This document shows, in pieces, positions 46,716 through 61,700 of a DNA stretch of 64,000 nucleotides (positions are counted from its first letter, which is position 1; each line of letters opens with the position of its first letter). The stretch covers positions 75,599,839-75,663,838 of the forward strand of contig NC_065883.2 of assembly GCF_932274485.2 (NCBI RefSeq), written 5' to 3'. This stretch comes from Patella vulgata (Eukaryota > Mollusca > Gastropoda > Patellidae). The notes beneath the pieces are model-generated. The model worked only from the letters and a program-made list of their open reading frames with translations, was not told where the DNA came from and made no database searches. Made by a program: the position numbers and the translations under genes.

Positions 46716-49700
46716 TAACATATGGATATATTGAAGCGGATACTGTAGAATATGTTATTGGGTGATGTTCATGCTTTAAAAGACAATATAATGTGTTCGC
46801 TCCGTGTTTCCATTAATTATCTCCCTTTTTTCTACTTTTGTTTTAACAATTACAACCCTTTAATATTGAAGTTACATTCTGTTGTTCAGTTGACCTTGAC
46901 CACAAAAAACCATCAAAATTCAAATGGTTGTATGTACATCATAATTGTTCATTTCCCCTTGAAATTCACCGAGATAAACAAATGTTTGAATAATGTTAAA
47001 CAGATGTAAACAGCAACAGAATACTTTATTAACAGAATTAAAGGTACCTAGCTGATTTATGTCATGGTTCATTCAATCTTGTCTGTCTGATGGATTTATC
47101 GATAATATCTTGTGTTCGACTGAACAGGTGATAAATTACTATATTAGCTTGGTAACATTGAGAGAACACTCCCCAATGTCGCCTTGAATATACTATTACG
47201 TCACAATTTTATGGAATACAATTACTGTTTAATTTAATGGGGACTAACATATGGTTTAATTTTATTTCAATAATTAACTTGCACCTAGGGAGGGAACCGA
47301 ATTACCCAGAGAAAACCCACGAGGTTTGACTGGTCTGAACAACCACAGACACCCTTCTGATAATCCTGAATGAAACTTAACTTAATTAATGTTATATAAT
47401 TACGAAAGTGAAAACTCCTTTAACATGGTCTACACAGAAACGGACACAGCTCACCAAATATTCCTACGCCGTCACCCCACGAAACAAGGGCCAAAGTTAT
47501 CTTTAGTCTTTCTCTCCCTTTCCCTTTTTCCCCCTTTTGCATGGCGATTTTTGTTGACTTTTTGGTGTAGAATCGAAGGGTTTGAAAATACATTTTCTGC
47601 CAGGTTTTGGTGAATATTCATAATTTTGAGGCGGAAGGATACAAGAGTAGAGAGGTTGGTTACGTTGAAATGTAGGGTCGAAAATTGCATGTTTACTTGC
47701 CTCTACTACCAGCTTGTGTATTTCATGAGGAACCTCCTACATGCTTTTGTGCAAGAGATTGCCACATGTTGCTCCATCTGTGGTAGAAGGCGTTCTACCC
47801 GGCGAAAATTTGGGAAAAAGTTAGAGCCGGTCTAAGATACGAGAATTAACATTAAAGTCAATGGGGAAATCATTAGTGATCTGTGGCCAAATAAAAATAC
47901 AACTTACGTTGAATATCGAAGTTAGTGGTGTCAAAGATTACGAGAATGAACTTGTCCGGGTCAATTGCGATGTTGTAGGTACAGTTCAAGTTGTTATCAT
48001 AACGGTTCGGATAACCAGGGGATAAAATTGTGCCTATATCGGCAGTAAATGTTCCACCACATCCTGCAGAAAATATAAAATAGAACATGCATTAATTCAA
48101 TCTGTTTCACAGAGGATTACGAAAGTCTTCTAATATCTCTATAAAAGATCACTGCCATCAACACATGGCGTCATATCATTTGCTCAATCGCGCGTGCATT
48201 GTTTACATAAGACGTTACTGGTTCGAGCAGAATGGCGCCTTTTACTCATTTTAATACCCATTTACACTAAAATAGGAAATAATTTTTACCTACAAATACC
48301 TCAAATGTTTTTATTTAATTTTCTAATACATAAAAAAAAATGTTTGAGAATGTAATTTGTCGGAGGAAAAAAGTTAATATTTGTGGCTCATTAACTCGCA
48401 TCGATGTCATCGTTATCAGTGATTGTCACGGCCTAGCAAATATTTACTGATGATCAGTTTGGCATTAATTAACAAAGGAAGACGAGGTGACTCAGTGGGT
48501 AAGACGCTTGCCCGATAACCAGGAAGTCTGAGGTTCGCTTCCGATGGTGGCCGAGAAAGTTCCTCTAGATTTTACATCATGGTTTTCTATGGTCAGTGGG
48601 ACAGGAATGATGTGCCTGACAAGACATGTTGTCTAGTTGTTCGGATGGGATCAAAAACTGCCGTCGGATATAGCATGTGGCTCAGTGAGTAAGGTGCTGG
48701 CTCGCTAACCAGGAATTTAGCCCATACTCTGCATCGAATTCCAACTGCCATGGGATCTTTTATGTGCACATCAACATATTCACCGAACTCTGCGTAAGGC
48801 GAGAGGAAAGCACATTAAAACACTCGCCGTGGGACTAGAGAACTCAGAGAAAACTCAGGTTAGACTGGTGACCCTACTCCTTGTCACGTACAAGTCTTGG
48901 ATTAAACTAAGTATTGGGCAGGTGACCACATAAAACCCACGGGGAGAAACTAGGACCCAGAGAAAACCTACGAGGTTAGACGCTACTCCTTGTTACATAC
49001 AAGCTTGGGGATTAAACTAAGCATTGGGCAGGTAACCACATAAAACCCCACATGGAGAGACTAGCGGACCCCGAGAAAACCCACGAGGTTAGACAGATGA
49101 CTCTACTCCTGGTTATATACAAGTCTGGGATTAAACCAGACATTCAATTTGAAGCCGAGAGAATTGTGAATTACGATCAGACTTACCCACAGCCCAGTTG
49201 GCTGCGAAACCATTACCATTAAAGGATGAATCTGACCTAAATTTAACCACGAGGCGATTTGTTGATGACGTGGTAAGAGATGGGTTTGTATTACCACAAT
49301 ATCGGCCCATTGGTACCAGAGTTCTGTTAGATAAACTGTCCTGTGTCTATAAATAAAACAACAAATCATAAGGGTAATAATGACGGTGATGAAGATAATA
49401 CTGATGATAATGACGGTGATGCTGATAATACTGCTGCTGATGATGATGATAATGACGGTGTTGATGATAATAATAATGATGATGATAATGATGATAATGA
49501 TGGTGATGATGACGGTGAAGCTGATAATACTGATAATGGTAATGATGCTGATGCTGATGCTGATGCTAATGATGATGCTGCTGATAAAGATAATGACGGT
49601 GATGATGATAATACTGATGAGGCTAATAACGATGATGATGATGATGATGATGATGATAATGATGGTGATGGGAGCGAACTCGCAAACTGTATTTGTGTGT

Positions 49701-52700
49701 GTTACTGAAAACATTATGTTTTTTGAAATACATGATAGCAATATTGGCGCCATATTGGTTCAGTTGTCTTTCACGGTCTGTATTCAAATCGGTTGGATCC
49801 CGACTTTCTATCACGGTACTATCAGTGGGATCATGACTGTCTCTCACGGTCCTATCAGTGGGATCACGACTGTCTATCACGGTCTGTTCCCCATCAGTGG
49901 GATCATGACTGTCTATCATGGTCTATTTCCTATCAGTGGGATCATGACTGTCTATCACGGTCCTATCAGTGCGATCACAGCTGTCAGGGGGATCACTGCT
50001 GTCTATCACGACTGTCTATCACGATCCTATCAGTGGGATCACGACTGTCTATCACGGTCTGTTCCCCATCAGTGGGATCATGACTGTCTATCATGGTCCG
50101 TTTCCTATCAGTGGGATCATGACTGTCTATCACGGTCCTATCAGTGCGATCACAGCTGTCAGGGGGATCACTGCTGTCTATCACGACTGTCTATCAAGGT
50201 GGGATCACAACTGTCTATCGCGGTTCTATCAGTGGGATCATAACTGTCTTAGAAATATTAAACAAAGTTCTTACCTCAACATACTCATAATTACAGGACC
50301 CGCTTTCCATATCAAACGGTGGAATAAAGTTTAATAAGATGATCCGACCATTATCAACATTAATATCCCACAGACATTCGGTATTATGTGGATAAGGTGA
50401 TGGATAATTAGGTGATTGTATAGAACCACTGTTACCATGATATAAACCTCCACAACCTGGACACAAATTAAAAATAAACATTATCTTGACGATGTAGCAA
50501 TTTTTCTTTACTGGATTGATTTGGGCTGAAAGTCGAATACCTGTATTAATTGTGATACGTGGTCTGAATACTGGACCCCTCCATTAAGATCAAGGTTGAG
50601 ATTTGGACTGAATAATAGAATCGTTCTGTTAAGGCGATCTGTGAGATTGGCTTGGGGCTGAATAGTGGAATCTCTCTATTAAAACCGGTTGTGAGAATGG
50701 ATTGGGCCAGAATAGTGGAGGCTCTCTGTTAAAACCACTTGTGAGACTGGGTTGGGTCAGAATAGTGGAGACTAGATTAAGGAATCTTGTGCGATCGGAT
50801 TGGGCCTGACTGCAGTGGCGGCGCCAGTCGCCGGTGGTTGGAGGGGCAAAGCTGAGGTAAAGTCCATGGTTAAAGGGGGCAAAGAGATGAAGAACTTCAA
50901 CTAGGGTAGGGGTGGGGCCCCCCAGAAATATTTGAAAAACAGGCTGCCTGAAATGCAGTTTGGTAGTATTTCAGACACTGATCGTTGAAATGAAGTGTCA
51001 AACGAACGGACTTGTGAACCTTGACGAAGCCCACTCACGAGCGCCAAAGTAGGAAGTCCTTACAGAGGGTATGTGGGACCTCCCCAAGAAAATTTTGAAC
51101 CAGCGGCTGCCAGGCAGGATACGCCCACATTTTGCAAGAGATGGGTAGAGAACAAGCTAAAAACAAACGCGATTTTTTATACAACCAGGGGCAATAATCC
51201 AGAAAGTTATGGCCTGAAATGTACAAATATCAAAAGGGACTGAGATCTTTGGGATATAAAGATATTTTTTAAGTTTCATTAAAATCGGTAAAAATTGTGA
51301 CCTCTAGAGGGTCCACAACCTTCGTATTACACACTTCTACACAATTTGCGTACAAAGAGCGGCCATTTTGTCGGGCAGTTTCCTTTCGATTTTCCCGAAA
51401 TTCGAATTCAACCTTCATTATGGTCGTCTGGTGATGTATTGAAACGGTTTTTAAAATTGGAAAAAATTGTGACCTCTATAGAAGTTAAAAATGCGATTTT
51501 TCGAACAATCAGGGGCCATAATCCAGGAAGTGAAGTTCGGGTATCCGCGATTATCAAAAGGAACCAAGATCTTAATGTGTAACGGTGATATATTCATACG
51601 TTTTTTTTAAATCAGATAAAGATTGTGACCTCTACAGGGACCACAACCTAAAAATGGACCATAATTCAGGAAGTGCGCGAATATCGAAGGAATCAATATC
51701 TTTGGGTAAAAAACATGTATTTCATGTTCCATCGAAATCGGATCAAAATTGTGACCCCCAGAGGGTCCACAAACTTGATTTACCAGATGTTAACATTTGC
51801 GTAAGAGGGGCAGTCATTTTGTCCGGCAGTTTTGGTCCGGTGATATATTCGAACGTTTTTGTTTTAATCGAATAACAATTGTGACCTCTAGAAGGGCCAC
51901 AAGCTAAAACGTGATTTTTCGTACAATGAGGGGACATAATTCCGGAAGTTACGATCCGATATGTCCGAATATTGAAACGGGTCGAGATCTTTGGGTTATA
52001 AACTTGCATTTCAAGTTTCATCAAAATCGTATCACAATTGTGGCCTCTAGAAGATCCACAACTTTGATATACCAGATGTTTACACTATTTGCGTACGAGA
52101 GGCGGTCATTTTGTCTGGCAGTTTCGGTCCGATTTTCATGCTCAGACACAATTACGGTATAACGGTATATATATTCAAACGTTTTTTTTTAAATCGGATA
52201 AAAATTGTAACTTCTATAGGGTCCACAAGCTAAAAACGCGATTTTTCGTACAATCAGGGGCCATAATTCAGGAACTTACGGCCCGATACATGCCAATATA
52301 GACAGGAACGGATAAACATACATTTCAAGTTTAAACCAATTGGGATAAACTTTGTGACCTCTACAGTGTTCACAAGCTACAAACGTGATTTTTCGTACAA
52401 AAAGGGGCCAAAATCCATGAAGTTACAGTTCGATACATGCCAATATCGAAAGAAAACGAGGTCGTAGGGTGATAGACCTATATTTCAAGTTTCATTGAAA
52501 TCGGATAAAAATTGTAACCTGTAGAGTGTTCACAAACAATTGTGGACGGACCGACGGACAGGGGCGACGACAATATACGTCCACATGAAAACGTGGGCGT
52601 ATAAAAACAGACTGCCGGAAAGGCTGCCTGGCAGTATTTAGATTCAGGCACCGATTGTCGTGATAAATAGATCTGTCGCCTGATAACTAGTTTATCTGAC

Positions 52701-55700
52701 CCCAGAGAGGAAAGTGTCAAATGAACGAAGTGAGTGAATCAAAGTTAACAAGAAGACTAGTGATCACAATCCCGCGCCCTTGAACTTGTTTGGAAGGCAT
52801 AAGGGAAAACAACTTCTTGGAATATCAATGGGACTAGTCAGAAGATTCATACTCTGATCATAGTAGCTTGGCAAGGCACAGTCGCTACTCCCTGTATGAT
52901 TTGCACAACAACCTTTGCCTACCTCAATCAGCTGCTGTATGTTAAACAATAAACTTATACATCAGTAAATAAAATACTATAATAGGTTAATGTTTGTACA
53001 AAGTTCCAAAAAGATTTCTTGAACAGATAATAAAATATGCTCCAGAAACAAAATCAGGACGGAAGGCTGGATTTCAGAAAATAAAATAATGGGTTGATGA
53101 ATGTAAAATTATTTTAAAGGTATCTTGAACAGTCAAATGTGTTTCCATGGAAACACATAAAATTATCAAATCTGAGAAATTCAAAATAAGTGCCAAGAAG
53201 ATATCTTGAACGATTTATGAGATATGCCCCGGAAACAAAAGTGTACACCAAAAACTAAGTCAAATTTGTTTCCATTGAAACACACAAAATATCAATCCCA
53301 GAAATTCCTAAATAGCAAAAGGCACAACTACTGTAATGGGTAGATGTCTGTACAGTTTCAATCTTGAACGGTTTATGAGATATGCTCCGGAAACAAAATT
53401 ATACACCAAAAACTAAGTCAAATTTGTTTCCACGGAAACACAAAAACATTTAAATCCCAGAAATTCCTAAATAGCAAAAGGCACAACTACTGTAATAGGT
53501 TGATGTGTGTGCAAAGTTTCAGAAAGATATCTTGAACAGTTTATGAGATATGCTCCGGAAACGAAATCGGACGGACGGACGGACCCCATTTCAATATCCC
53601 TCCCTAACTTCGTTCGGCGCGGGATAATGAATATTTGCGCCACGATATTTTGAGAAATAGACTGCCGGAAATGCAATCTGGCAATATTTCAGACACCGGT
53701 CGTTGAGATATATAGAGCTGATCAGATACTGTTCGTCGACAAATCACCAGCTTATCCAACCAGAGGGGAAAGTGTCAAAAGGACGGAGTGAGTGTATCAA
53801 AGTGAATGAATATTTTCACCGCGTTGACCCTATACCCAAAAACTTTGAGGATCATAAAAAGCTCTTCTCAATTGGTTCACGTTTTATTTATAGTAGGTTT
53901 ACAGCAGGATGGGTTTGGTAAACATGATCGGGAGACACGGTGGCTAAGTGGGTAAGGCGCTGGTCGGGTGTTCGAACCCTGCATTGGCCGTGAAAGTTCA
54001 TCCAGATTTTCCGGCGTGGTTTCCCCTTGTCAGTGATACAGGACGGAGGGCCTGAAGAGGACAGCTGTCTAGTCGTTCGGATGGGACGAAAAACCGAGGT
54101 CCCGTGTACACATTGGCCTGCACGTACACATTGGCAGTTGCAATTCGATATAAGAGTAGGCCGTAGCGCCGCTGCCCGGGCACAATTTCCCTCATAGCAC
54201 ACTGTATGGCGTATGCCCGTCTTCATTAGCCCAGTTTAGGAGCAGAACAGTAGGACGTTAAACCCCATTTCATTTCATTTCATTTCATTTGGTAAGAAAT
54301 CATTCAGACTCTACAACATGCAAGTCCATGACTGAGTGGGGATGTGGGATTTAATCATCGTAGAAGTTATTGATTACCGAAACATATCACAAATACTTTT
54401 TTTGTTATTTTCTAAAACTATTGAGGGGGCGGGGGTGGGGGCGAACAGAGGGCAGATTTATGACCCCCTTGCCTGACCCACTCCCATCCCCCCCCTTGGT
54501 GCCGCCACTGTCTGATTGGTAGAATCTGTTGATGGACCGTCTACATTAGGTCTGAATATTGCAGTAGTCATTTTACTGAGTGGACGTGCTAGAGCTAGGT
54601 TGAGCAAGCCTATGCAGATTTATTTTTAAAGAAAACTACTGTTCTGTCAAATTGATATATTTGATCCTATCACATATAACAAGTCATCAACGTCTTGCAG
54701 CTTTGTTTCCATGGATACACAAGAATTATTAGACTAATCAGTTTTATTTACATACCTTCCGTTTCAAATGAATATATGAGTCTGAAACCTGGTGCCGAGT
54801 TAATAAGGTCTGAAATGAACAGAAGGCGTATTGCGTTACTCTGAGAACGGAACTCATCTGGTGCGGTCGTACCACAGAATTTACCAATCGACGGTGAGTC
54901 AGTATTGCCTCCGTTGAATAATTCCAAGTAGTCATAGGGACAGGAACGGGCAGCTTCAATTGAAAAGTTGGAAAATCGAACCTGAAATGTAAATTTGTAA
55001 TAAGTTAATATCACGTGAAAGTAGATTTGACTTCGTACTAAAATCACTGTCCAAATATCAGTTCTTAGCCAATGTAAATTCTGTGTTCTTAAAACCTTTT
55101 AAGTTTCTAATTCACGATGCACCATTTAAAGTAATGGGAATCTCTAATAGAAATATCAGTCGAAACATGATCGGGAGACACGGTGGCTAAGTGGCTAAGA
55201 CGCTGGCTCGCTAGACTGGAGGTCGGGTGTGCGATCCCTGCATTGGCCGAGAAAGTTCATCCAGATTTTCTGGTGTGGTTTCCCCTTGTCAGTGATGCAG
55301 GACGGAGGGTCTGACAAGGACAGCTGTCTAGTCGTTCGGGTGGGACGAAAAAAATCGAGGTCCCTTGCACAGATTCGCGTGCACGTAAAAGATCCACTGA
55401 CAGTTTGAATTCGATATAAGAGTAGGCCGTAGTGCCGCTGACCGGACAAAATTACCCTCATAACACACTGTATGGGGTATGCCCATCTTCCTTAGCCAAG
55501 TTCTGACCAGAACAGTAGGACGTTAAACCACATTTCATTTCCAAACATGGTCAGTTCACTGTTCACACAGATCTGTGGAACTTAAATTTCGTCCATCTTT
55601 TCTGCTGGCTATTAAACAAGATTTCAACACCTTTTATTGGTAGCGGAGAAACCTGATGGGCCTAGTTTTAATTCTATTGAATCTCAGTCGGGAGATTATC

Positions 55701-58700
55701 TAACGTTGATATTTAGATTTTATTATAAAATCAATCTTAGTACATATGAGCGCGCATTAAGCCCCCTCCCCCCACACACACACACACTATGAAATTTAAT
55801 ATAAGCTTACTCGGATTCTAGTTCCCGCGGGAGCTACGATCTTCCAGGCGCAGGCGTCCATATGATCATAATCATTGGGGTAATTGGGACTGGTTATTAT
55901 TCCATTACTCGCCGTTAAAACACCACCACAACCTAAAAATAGAAAATAGACCAGCGATATTGTAAATTTTTACGAGTTCAACTAAAGGCCTTTCTAACAG
56001 GCCTTAAAGACAGGCCTTAATAACAGACTTAAATATAATAAACTTTAATAACAGACACAAATAACAGGCTTTAACAACAGACACTAATAACTGGCCTTAA
56101 CAACAAACCTTAATAACAGGCCTTAACAACAGACCTTAATAACAGGCCTTAACAACAGACCTTCATAACAGACCTTAACAACAGACCTTAATAACTGGCT
56201 TTAACAACATACATTAATAACAGGCTTTAACAACAGACCTTAATAATAGGCCTTAACAACAGACCTTAACAACTGGCCTTAACAACAGACCTTAATAACT
56301 GGCCTTTACAACAGACCTTAATAACAGTCTGTAAAGATACATTCCCGTGTACAAACTGGGTGATTTGATGATATATACTATTCAAAAAAAGTAGGGGATA
56401 TTTGATTTTTAAGTGTTATTAAAGTCACCTAATGAAACTGACGAAGAAACAAATGACAAAATGAAATGAAGTTCACATTCATCGATTTATTCCAAATGAT
56501 CGTTAGACTAAGTAAGGCACAGACTGACCATTATAAGGGTAAAATGATACCCGGGGTCAAACAGCAAAGTTACCACAGCATCACAACCAAGTCAGTAACG
56601 GGTAAATCCTCCTCTGTTTGCCAAACAAGCATTGATCCGACGTGGCATACTCCTAATGAGACGTCTAAGGTCATTTTGGTCCAGATTGTCCCATTCCTGT
56701 TGCAACGCAGCAGCAAGTTCTTGGACATTGGCAGGACGTTGTTGAAGTTGACGTAACCTCTGTCCAAGCATGTCCCAGACATGCTCGATGGGGGAGAGGT
56801 CGGGACTCAGTGCTGGCCAAGGTAATGTGGTGATGTTCTGTTGTTGGAGGTAACCTGTAACGATCCTGGCCCTGTGACATCTTGCGTTGTCATCCTGGAA
56901 GATGAAACGGCGGCCATGACGTCGTGCGAACGGCACAACATGGACTGCCAAGATGTTGTCCCGGTAGTACTGGCCTGTAACACGCCCTGCAACAACATGT
57001 AAAGCCGTTCTTCCAGCAACAGTGATGCCTCCCCACACCATAACAGAACCACCCCCAAATCGATCATGTCTGATGACGTTAACGTCTTGGAAGCGCTCGT
57101 TTCGACGACGAAACACCCTCCTACGTCTGTCCAAAAAATCAACAGTGAACCTTGACTCATCTGAAAACATCACATTGCTCCAGCGTCGATTATCCCAGTG
57201 TTGACGATCCCTACACCAACGACGTCTTGCCTGAATGTGATGATCTCTCAAACAAGGGATCACGCGAGGACGTCGGGCGCGAAGGTGACCCCTATGCAGT
57301 CGATTCCGAATCGTCTGGCCACTCACTCTCACACCAGTGTCTGTTTGAAGACGAGCGCTGATCTGATTTGCTGTGATGACACGATTTCTCAAGGCCAAGG
57401 TACGGATAAATCGATCCTGGGCTTGAGTTGTCGCCCTTGGTCGACCTGAGCGTGGTCTGTCCTGTACAGATTGTGTATCACGGTATCTGGACCATAGCCT
57501 GCTTATGACAGACTGAGAAACATTCATCGTCCGCGCCACAACCGCCTGTGTTGTGCCGATCTGTAGCATGCCAAGGGCACGTAACCTTTCATTTTGGGTA
57601 AGCCGACGCATATCAAAATTTGTTTTCTGGTCACTAAAACAATTAAACTGATGTTTCCACCCTGGAATTCAATGCCACAATGACTGTAACATTCAAAGTC
57701 AGAGTCGTGCAAATCTTGGGTTGGACCCCCATGATGATCCCAATCATCACCTGCATTCCATGCGGTAGCTATTGGTGAGTTTGGGCGTCACATGTAACTG
57801 GAAATGTTTCTTCTGTTAGGTTCTATAGTGACTTTTTTCGTAGTCATTTGCATATTTTATTATTATGCCCCCAAAATCAAATATCCCCTACTTTTTTTGA
57901 ATAGTATATTTGGCCTAAAACATATTCAAACTAATTAATTTATCATAAATTTGCTTCAAATCCTTCTCAAAACATTGTAATTTTCAAGGAATACCCTTGC
58001 TATAAAAAATCGACCAAAAGAGGTCATGTTTGTGTCACCCGCGTCTTTTTCCGTCATTTTTATCTCAGAAAGTTTTGTACGTCTAACTCTTCATAAAGTT
58101 GATCAACATGTACATCAAGCGCTCAATCTCCGCGTGCAACCTTTGACGTCACGCGTGCAGATATTCCTAATCGCCGGGCTGTCGATTAGGGGAACCTTGA
58201 CATTTTTGTCCTCTATACGCTCCATGGGTGTTTTTCAGGGAATCCAGTATTTTTCTAGTAAGATTGGATATCTCTACTTTCCATATATACCAAAATTGCC
58301 ATACTTTTATTGGAAATAACCACCCGATAAATACTTTTCTGGGAACCTATCTTTAACAACATACCTTTATAACAGGCCTTAATAATGGGCCTTAACAACA
58401 GGCCTTAACATCAGACTTTAACAACGGGCCAGGGTGTAATGATATTAGTTATACGTGACAACATGTCTGACACTAAACGTTTTATTAACATATATTTACA
58501 ATATCAATAAAAACATCAAACAAAATATTTGTGCCTGACAAATCCTGAATTTGAGCCTGACATTGTCGGTGACAGCGTGGACAGCTTGCTTAAACATACA
58601 TTATATAAGATCTAAATCTGCAGGTCTTTCTTTAGGCCTTAAATGTTATAATATAAATTATTAATTAAACATTTATTAACATGACAAGCCTATAATCAAC

Positions 58701-61700
58701 TCATTATCAATTTTTGATGTATTATGCAGTGATTCTCGACCAGTGTGCTGCGATATCTTCCTAATGCGAAAAAACACATGATCCCAACTGAGTATTCACT
58801 GGTGTCTACTGAGAAGTTCATAGCTGTGCTTTTCTTTTTTTAGTTTTAGTCATTTTATGTGTCTATGACTAGTCTCTGTCTACGGGTGTATGCCGTTTGA
58901 CTTGCCATGTTTTTATTTTGCAAAAATCAAATATATTTAGCCATGTGTGCCGCAATTTTTTCATGTGTTCCAAGAACATCCAGAAATCAGACAATTGAAT
59001 GATACTCACTGGTGAAGTTAAACTCTACGTTAAATCCACGATCTTTTGTAACTGCATCCGTTTTAAATCGCATCCATAGTGATGAACTTGGTGTAACAAC
59101 ACGGCGCGGATTAATATTGTTACCACAGAAAGTCTCTAGTATCTGACCAGTTGCATCATTTCCTGGTAAAATATAAACAAAGTTTCATGTTACTCAAACA
59201 TTAAAACAGTTTCTTTAATTTATTGTGAAATAATGGTTTTGATGTTGTTTTTTTTTAACCCCTTGTCAGTGATGCAGGACGGAGAGCCTGACAAGGACAG
59301 CTGTCTAGTCGTTCGGATGGGACGAAAAACCGAGGTCCCGTGTGCGCATTGGCGTGCACGTAAAATATCCCTTGGCAGTTGGAATTCGATATAAGAGTAG
59401 GCCGTAACGCCGCTGCCCGGGCAAAATTTCCCTCATAGCACACTGTATGGCGTATGCCCGTCTTCATTGGCCCAGTTTAGGAGCAGAACAGTAGGACGTT
59501 AAACCCCATTTCATTTCATTTTCATTTCGTTTTTTTTAAAACTGGTTGAATTCAGATCTATATACCATTGATATATTCATTTGATGTTCTTAATCAATAA
59601 TCAATCTGAGTAAAGCCTATCTTCTCTGGAACAAACAACCTCAAAATATTAGAATCTGTTCATCGTTGGCAAAATTTAATACACAATTGACAACTCACTT
59701 ATTCTTAGAGTGCTTCCACGTATACATCATTTTAATTGATGTATAGTAATGCCAGTTTATGCATTAATTACATTTATAAAATCTAAGGTTGATTTCAATG
59801 TTAACGGGTAAGTCTTATTTGTATTTTTGTTTATTTATTTTATTTGTATATTTAATTTCTGAGCCATATTTGGTAAAGTACAAGTGAGCACTAAGTCGTA
59901 AGTTTAAATAATAATGTACTATAATAATAATAATAATTAAAATACAGACGTCACGTCACCCTTTGATGTTAACGTACCATTATTTCAAATAATCGTACGG
60001 GCAACTTGCCAATCGTACATTATCTATACTAGTGAAATATTGGACTCGTGTCAGGTATTTCACTGAAAAAGCACGCGCAGAGTGTCTGTATTTTAAATTG
60101 TTTAATGGTCTCGAGCTTAAGACATTGCGTAATATATTGTAAAAACACTCGGGCCTCACGGACCTCTTGTTGTTACAATATATTACTTAATGTCTCGCTC
60201 TCGACCATTAAACAATACTTAAACATGGTGAGAAAGGCGTTTCTATTAAGTCACATTCAATTTTTTGAAAATTGTTTAACGTGCATGTCCCTTATTCATA
60301 AAAACAAACATTTTGAATACTGACAGTTCATTGGCTCAGCATAAATTTTACCTCTTGGCCAATGAAAAAGCTGAATTCTTAAAATATTTCAGTCCTACTT
60401 TTCTGCACCGACTGGGATAATGATAACGGCATGCCGAGTGCTATTTCGAATTCCAACTGTCAGGGGCTCTTTTACGTGCACGCCAATGTTTTTTTTATTA
60501 CCATCCGAATGATTACATACTGTGACTCAGACAGGCACAAATGACAAAGGGAAACCAGGTTGGTAAATCCCGAGGAACTTTCTTCATTCACCTTATTCAC
60601 TGAGATCCCATGACCCCCCACCCCCTCATGTTGAAGTTAATGGTGGTAAGGTTTATAAACTACACGTCAGCGAGCCAGTGTCCTACTCACTCGGCCATCA
60701 CCTCAAAATATAATAGTATAAGCCACACATTAGCGAGCCAGCGTGTTACTCACTCAGCCATCACCTCAAAATATAATAGTATAAGCTGCACGTTAGCGAG
60801 CCAGCGTGTTACTCACTCAGCCATCACCTCAAAATATAATAGTATAAGCCACACATTAGCGAGCCAGCGTGTTACTCACTCAGCCATCACCTCAAAATAT
60901 AATAGTATAAGCCACACATTAGCGAGCCAGTGTGTTACTCACTCAGCCATCACCTCAGAATATAATAGTATAAGCCACACATTAGCGAGCCAGCGTGTTA
61001 CTCACTCAGCCATCACCTCAGAATATAATAGTATAAGCCACACATTAGCGAGCCAGTGTGTTACTCACTCAGCCATCACTTCAAAATATAATAGTATAAG
61101 CCACACATTAGCGAGCCAGCGTGTTACTCACTCAGCCATCACCTCAGAATATAATAGTATAAGCCACACATTAGCGAGCCAGTGTGTTACTCACTCAGCC
61201 ATCACTTCAAAATATAATAGTATAAGCCACACATTAGCGAGCCAGCGTGTTACTCACTCAGCCATCACCTCAAAATATAATAGTATAAGCTGCACGTTAG
61301 CGAGCCAGCGTGTTACTCACTCAGCCATCACCTCAAAATATAATAGTATAAGCTCCACGTTAGCGAGCCAGCGTGTTACTCACTCAGCCATCACCTCAAA
61401 ATATAATCTTATAAGTTATATTAAATATAAAGATGGCCAGGTATATATAACACACCTTCTCTTATTCTCAGATAATCAAAACGACAGCCGCCAAATGGAC
61501 TTGGTTCCAGCGATAAATCTATCACCGTTATTTTTATAGAGGAATTGACTGTTGATGGGTTAATCATTAGCCACTGACAGTCCATATTGTTTCTATAGTG
61601 ACCATTCTCCAGGTATCCAGGGGAGGTAATATTACCAGGTTCTGTCAGACGACCTCCGCAGGCTAAAAAAAACATGGCAGTAGACATAAAATGAAATGGG

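Larger units (their letters stand above)
50813..54510. mobile_element. 3.7-kb composite element R7 with inverted ends and internal satellites
   Basis: The left end CAGTGGCGGCGCCAG and the right end TTGGTGCCGCCACTG are inverted repeats. Flanking CCTGACTG and TCTGATTG could be an 8-bp target duplication with two differences. Inside are R7 subunits (CCGGAAATGC and GTCAAACGAACGGACTT types at 50890-51040, 52610-52740 and 53650-53790), two satellite arrays (51170-52560 and 52980-53590) and a SINE-B. No transposase was seen, so it would be non-autonomous. Confidence 0.6.

Noticed and set aside
49103-50243. Ile-, Met- or Asp-rich frames of 120-290 residues
   Set aside because: All are translations of a GAT-type microsatellite and a 33-bp minisatellite within intron 7.
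49795-50250. Possible CRISPR-like array
   Set aside because: The units are contiguous minisatellite repeats without unique spacers, in an animal intron.
60610-61539. 309-residue plus-strand reading frame with a 21-residue repeat
   Set aside because: It is the translation of a 63-bp minisatellite derived from a SINE head; unit length is divisible by three and there is no domain or splice context.
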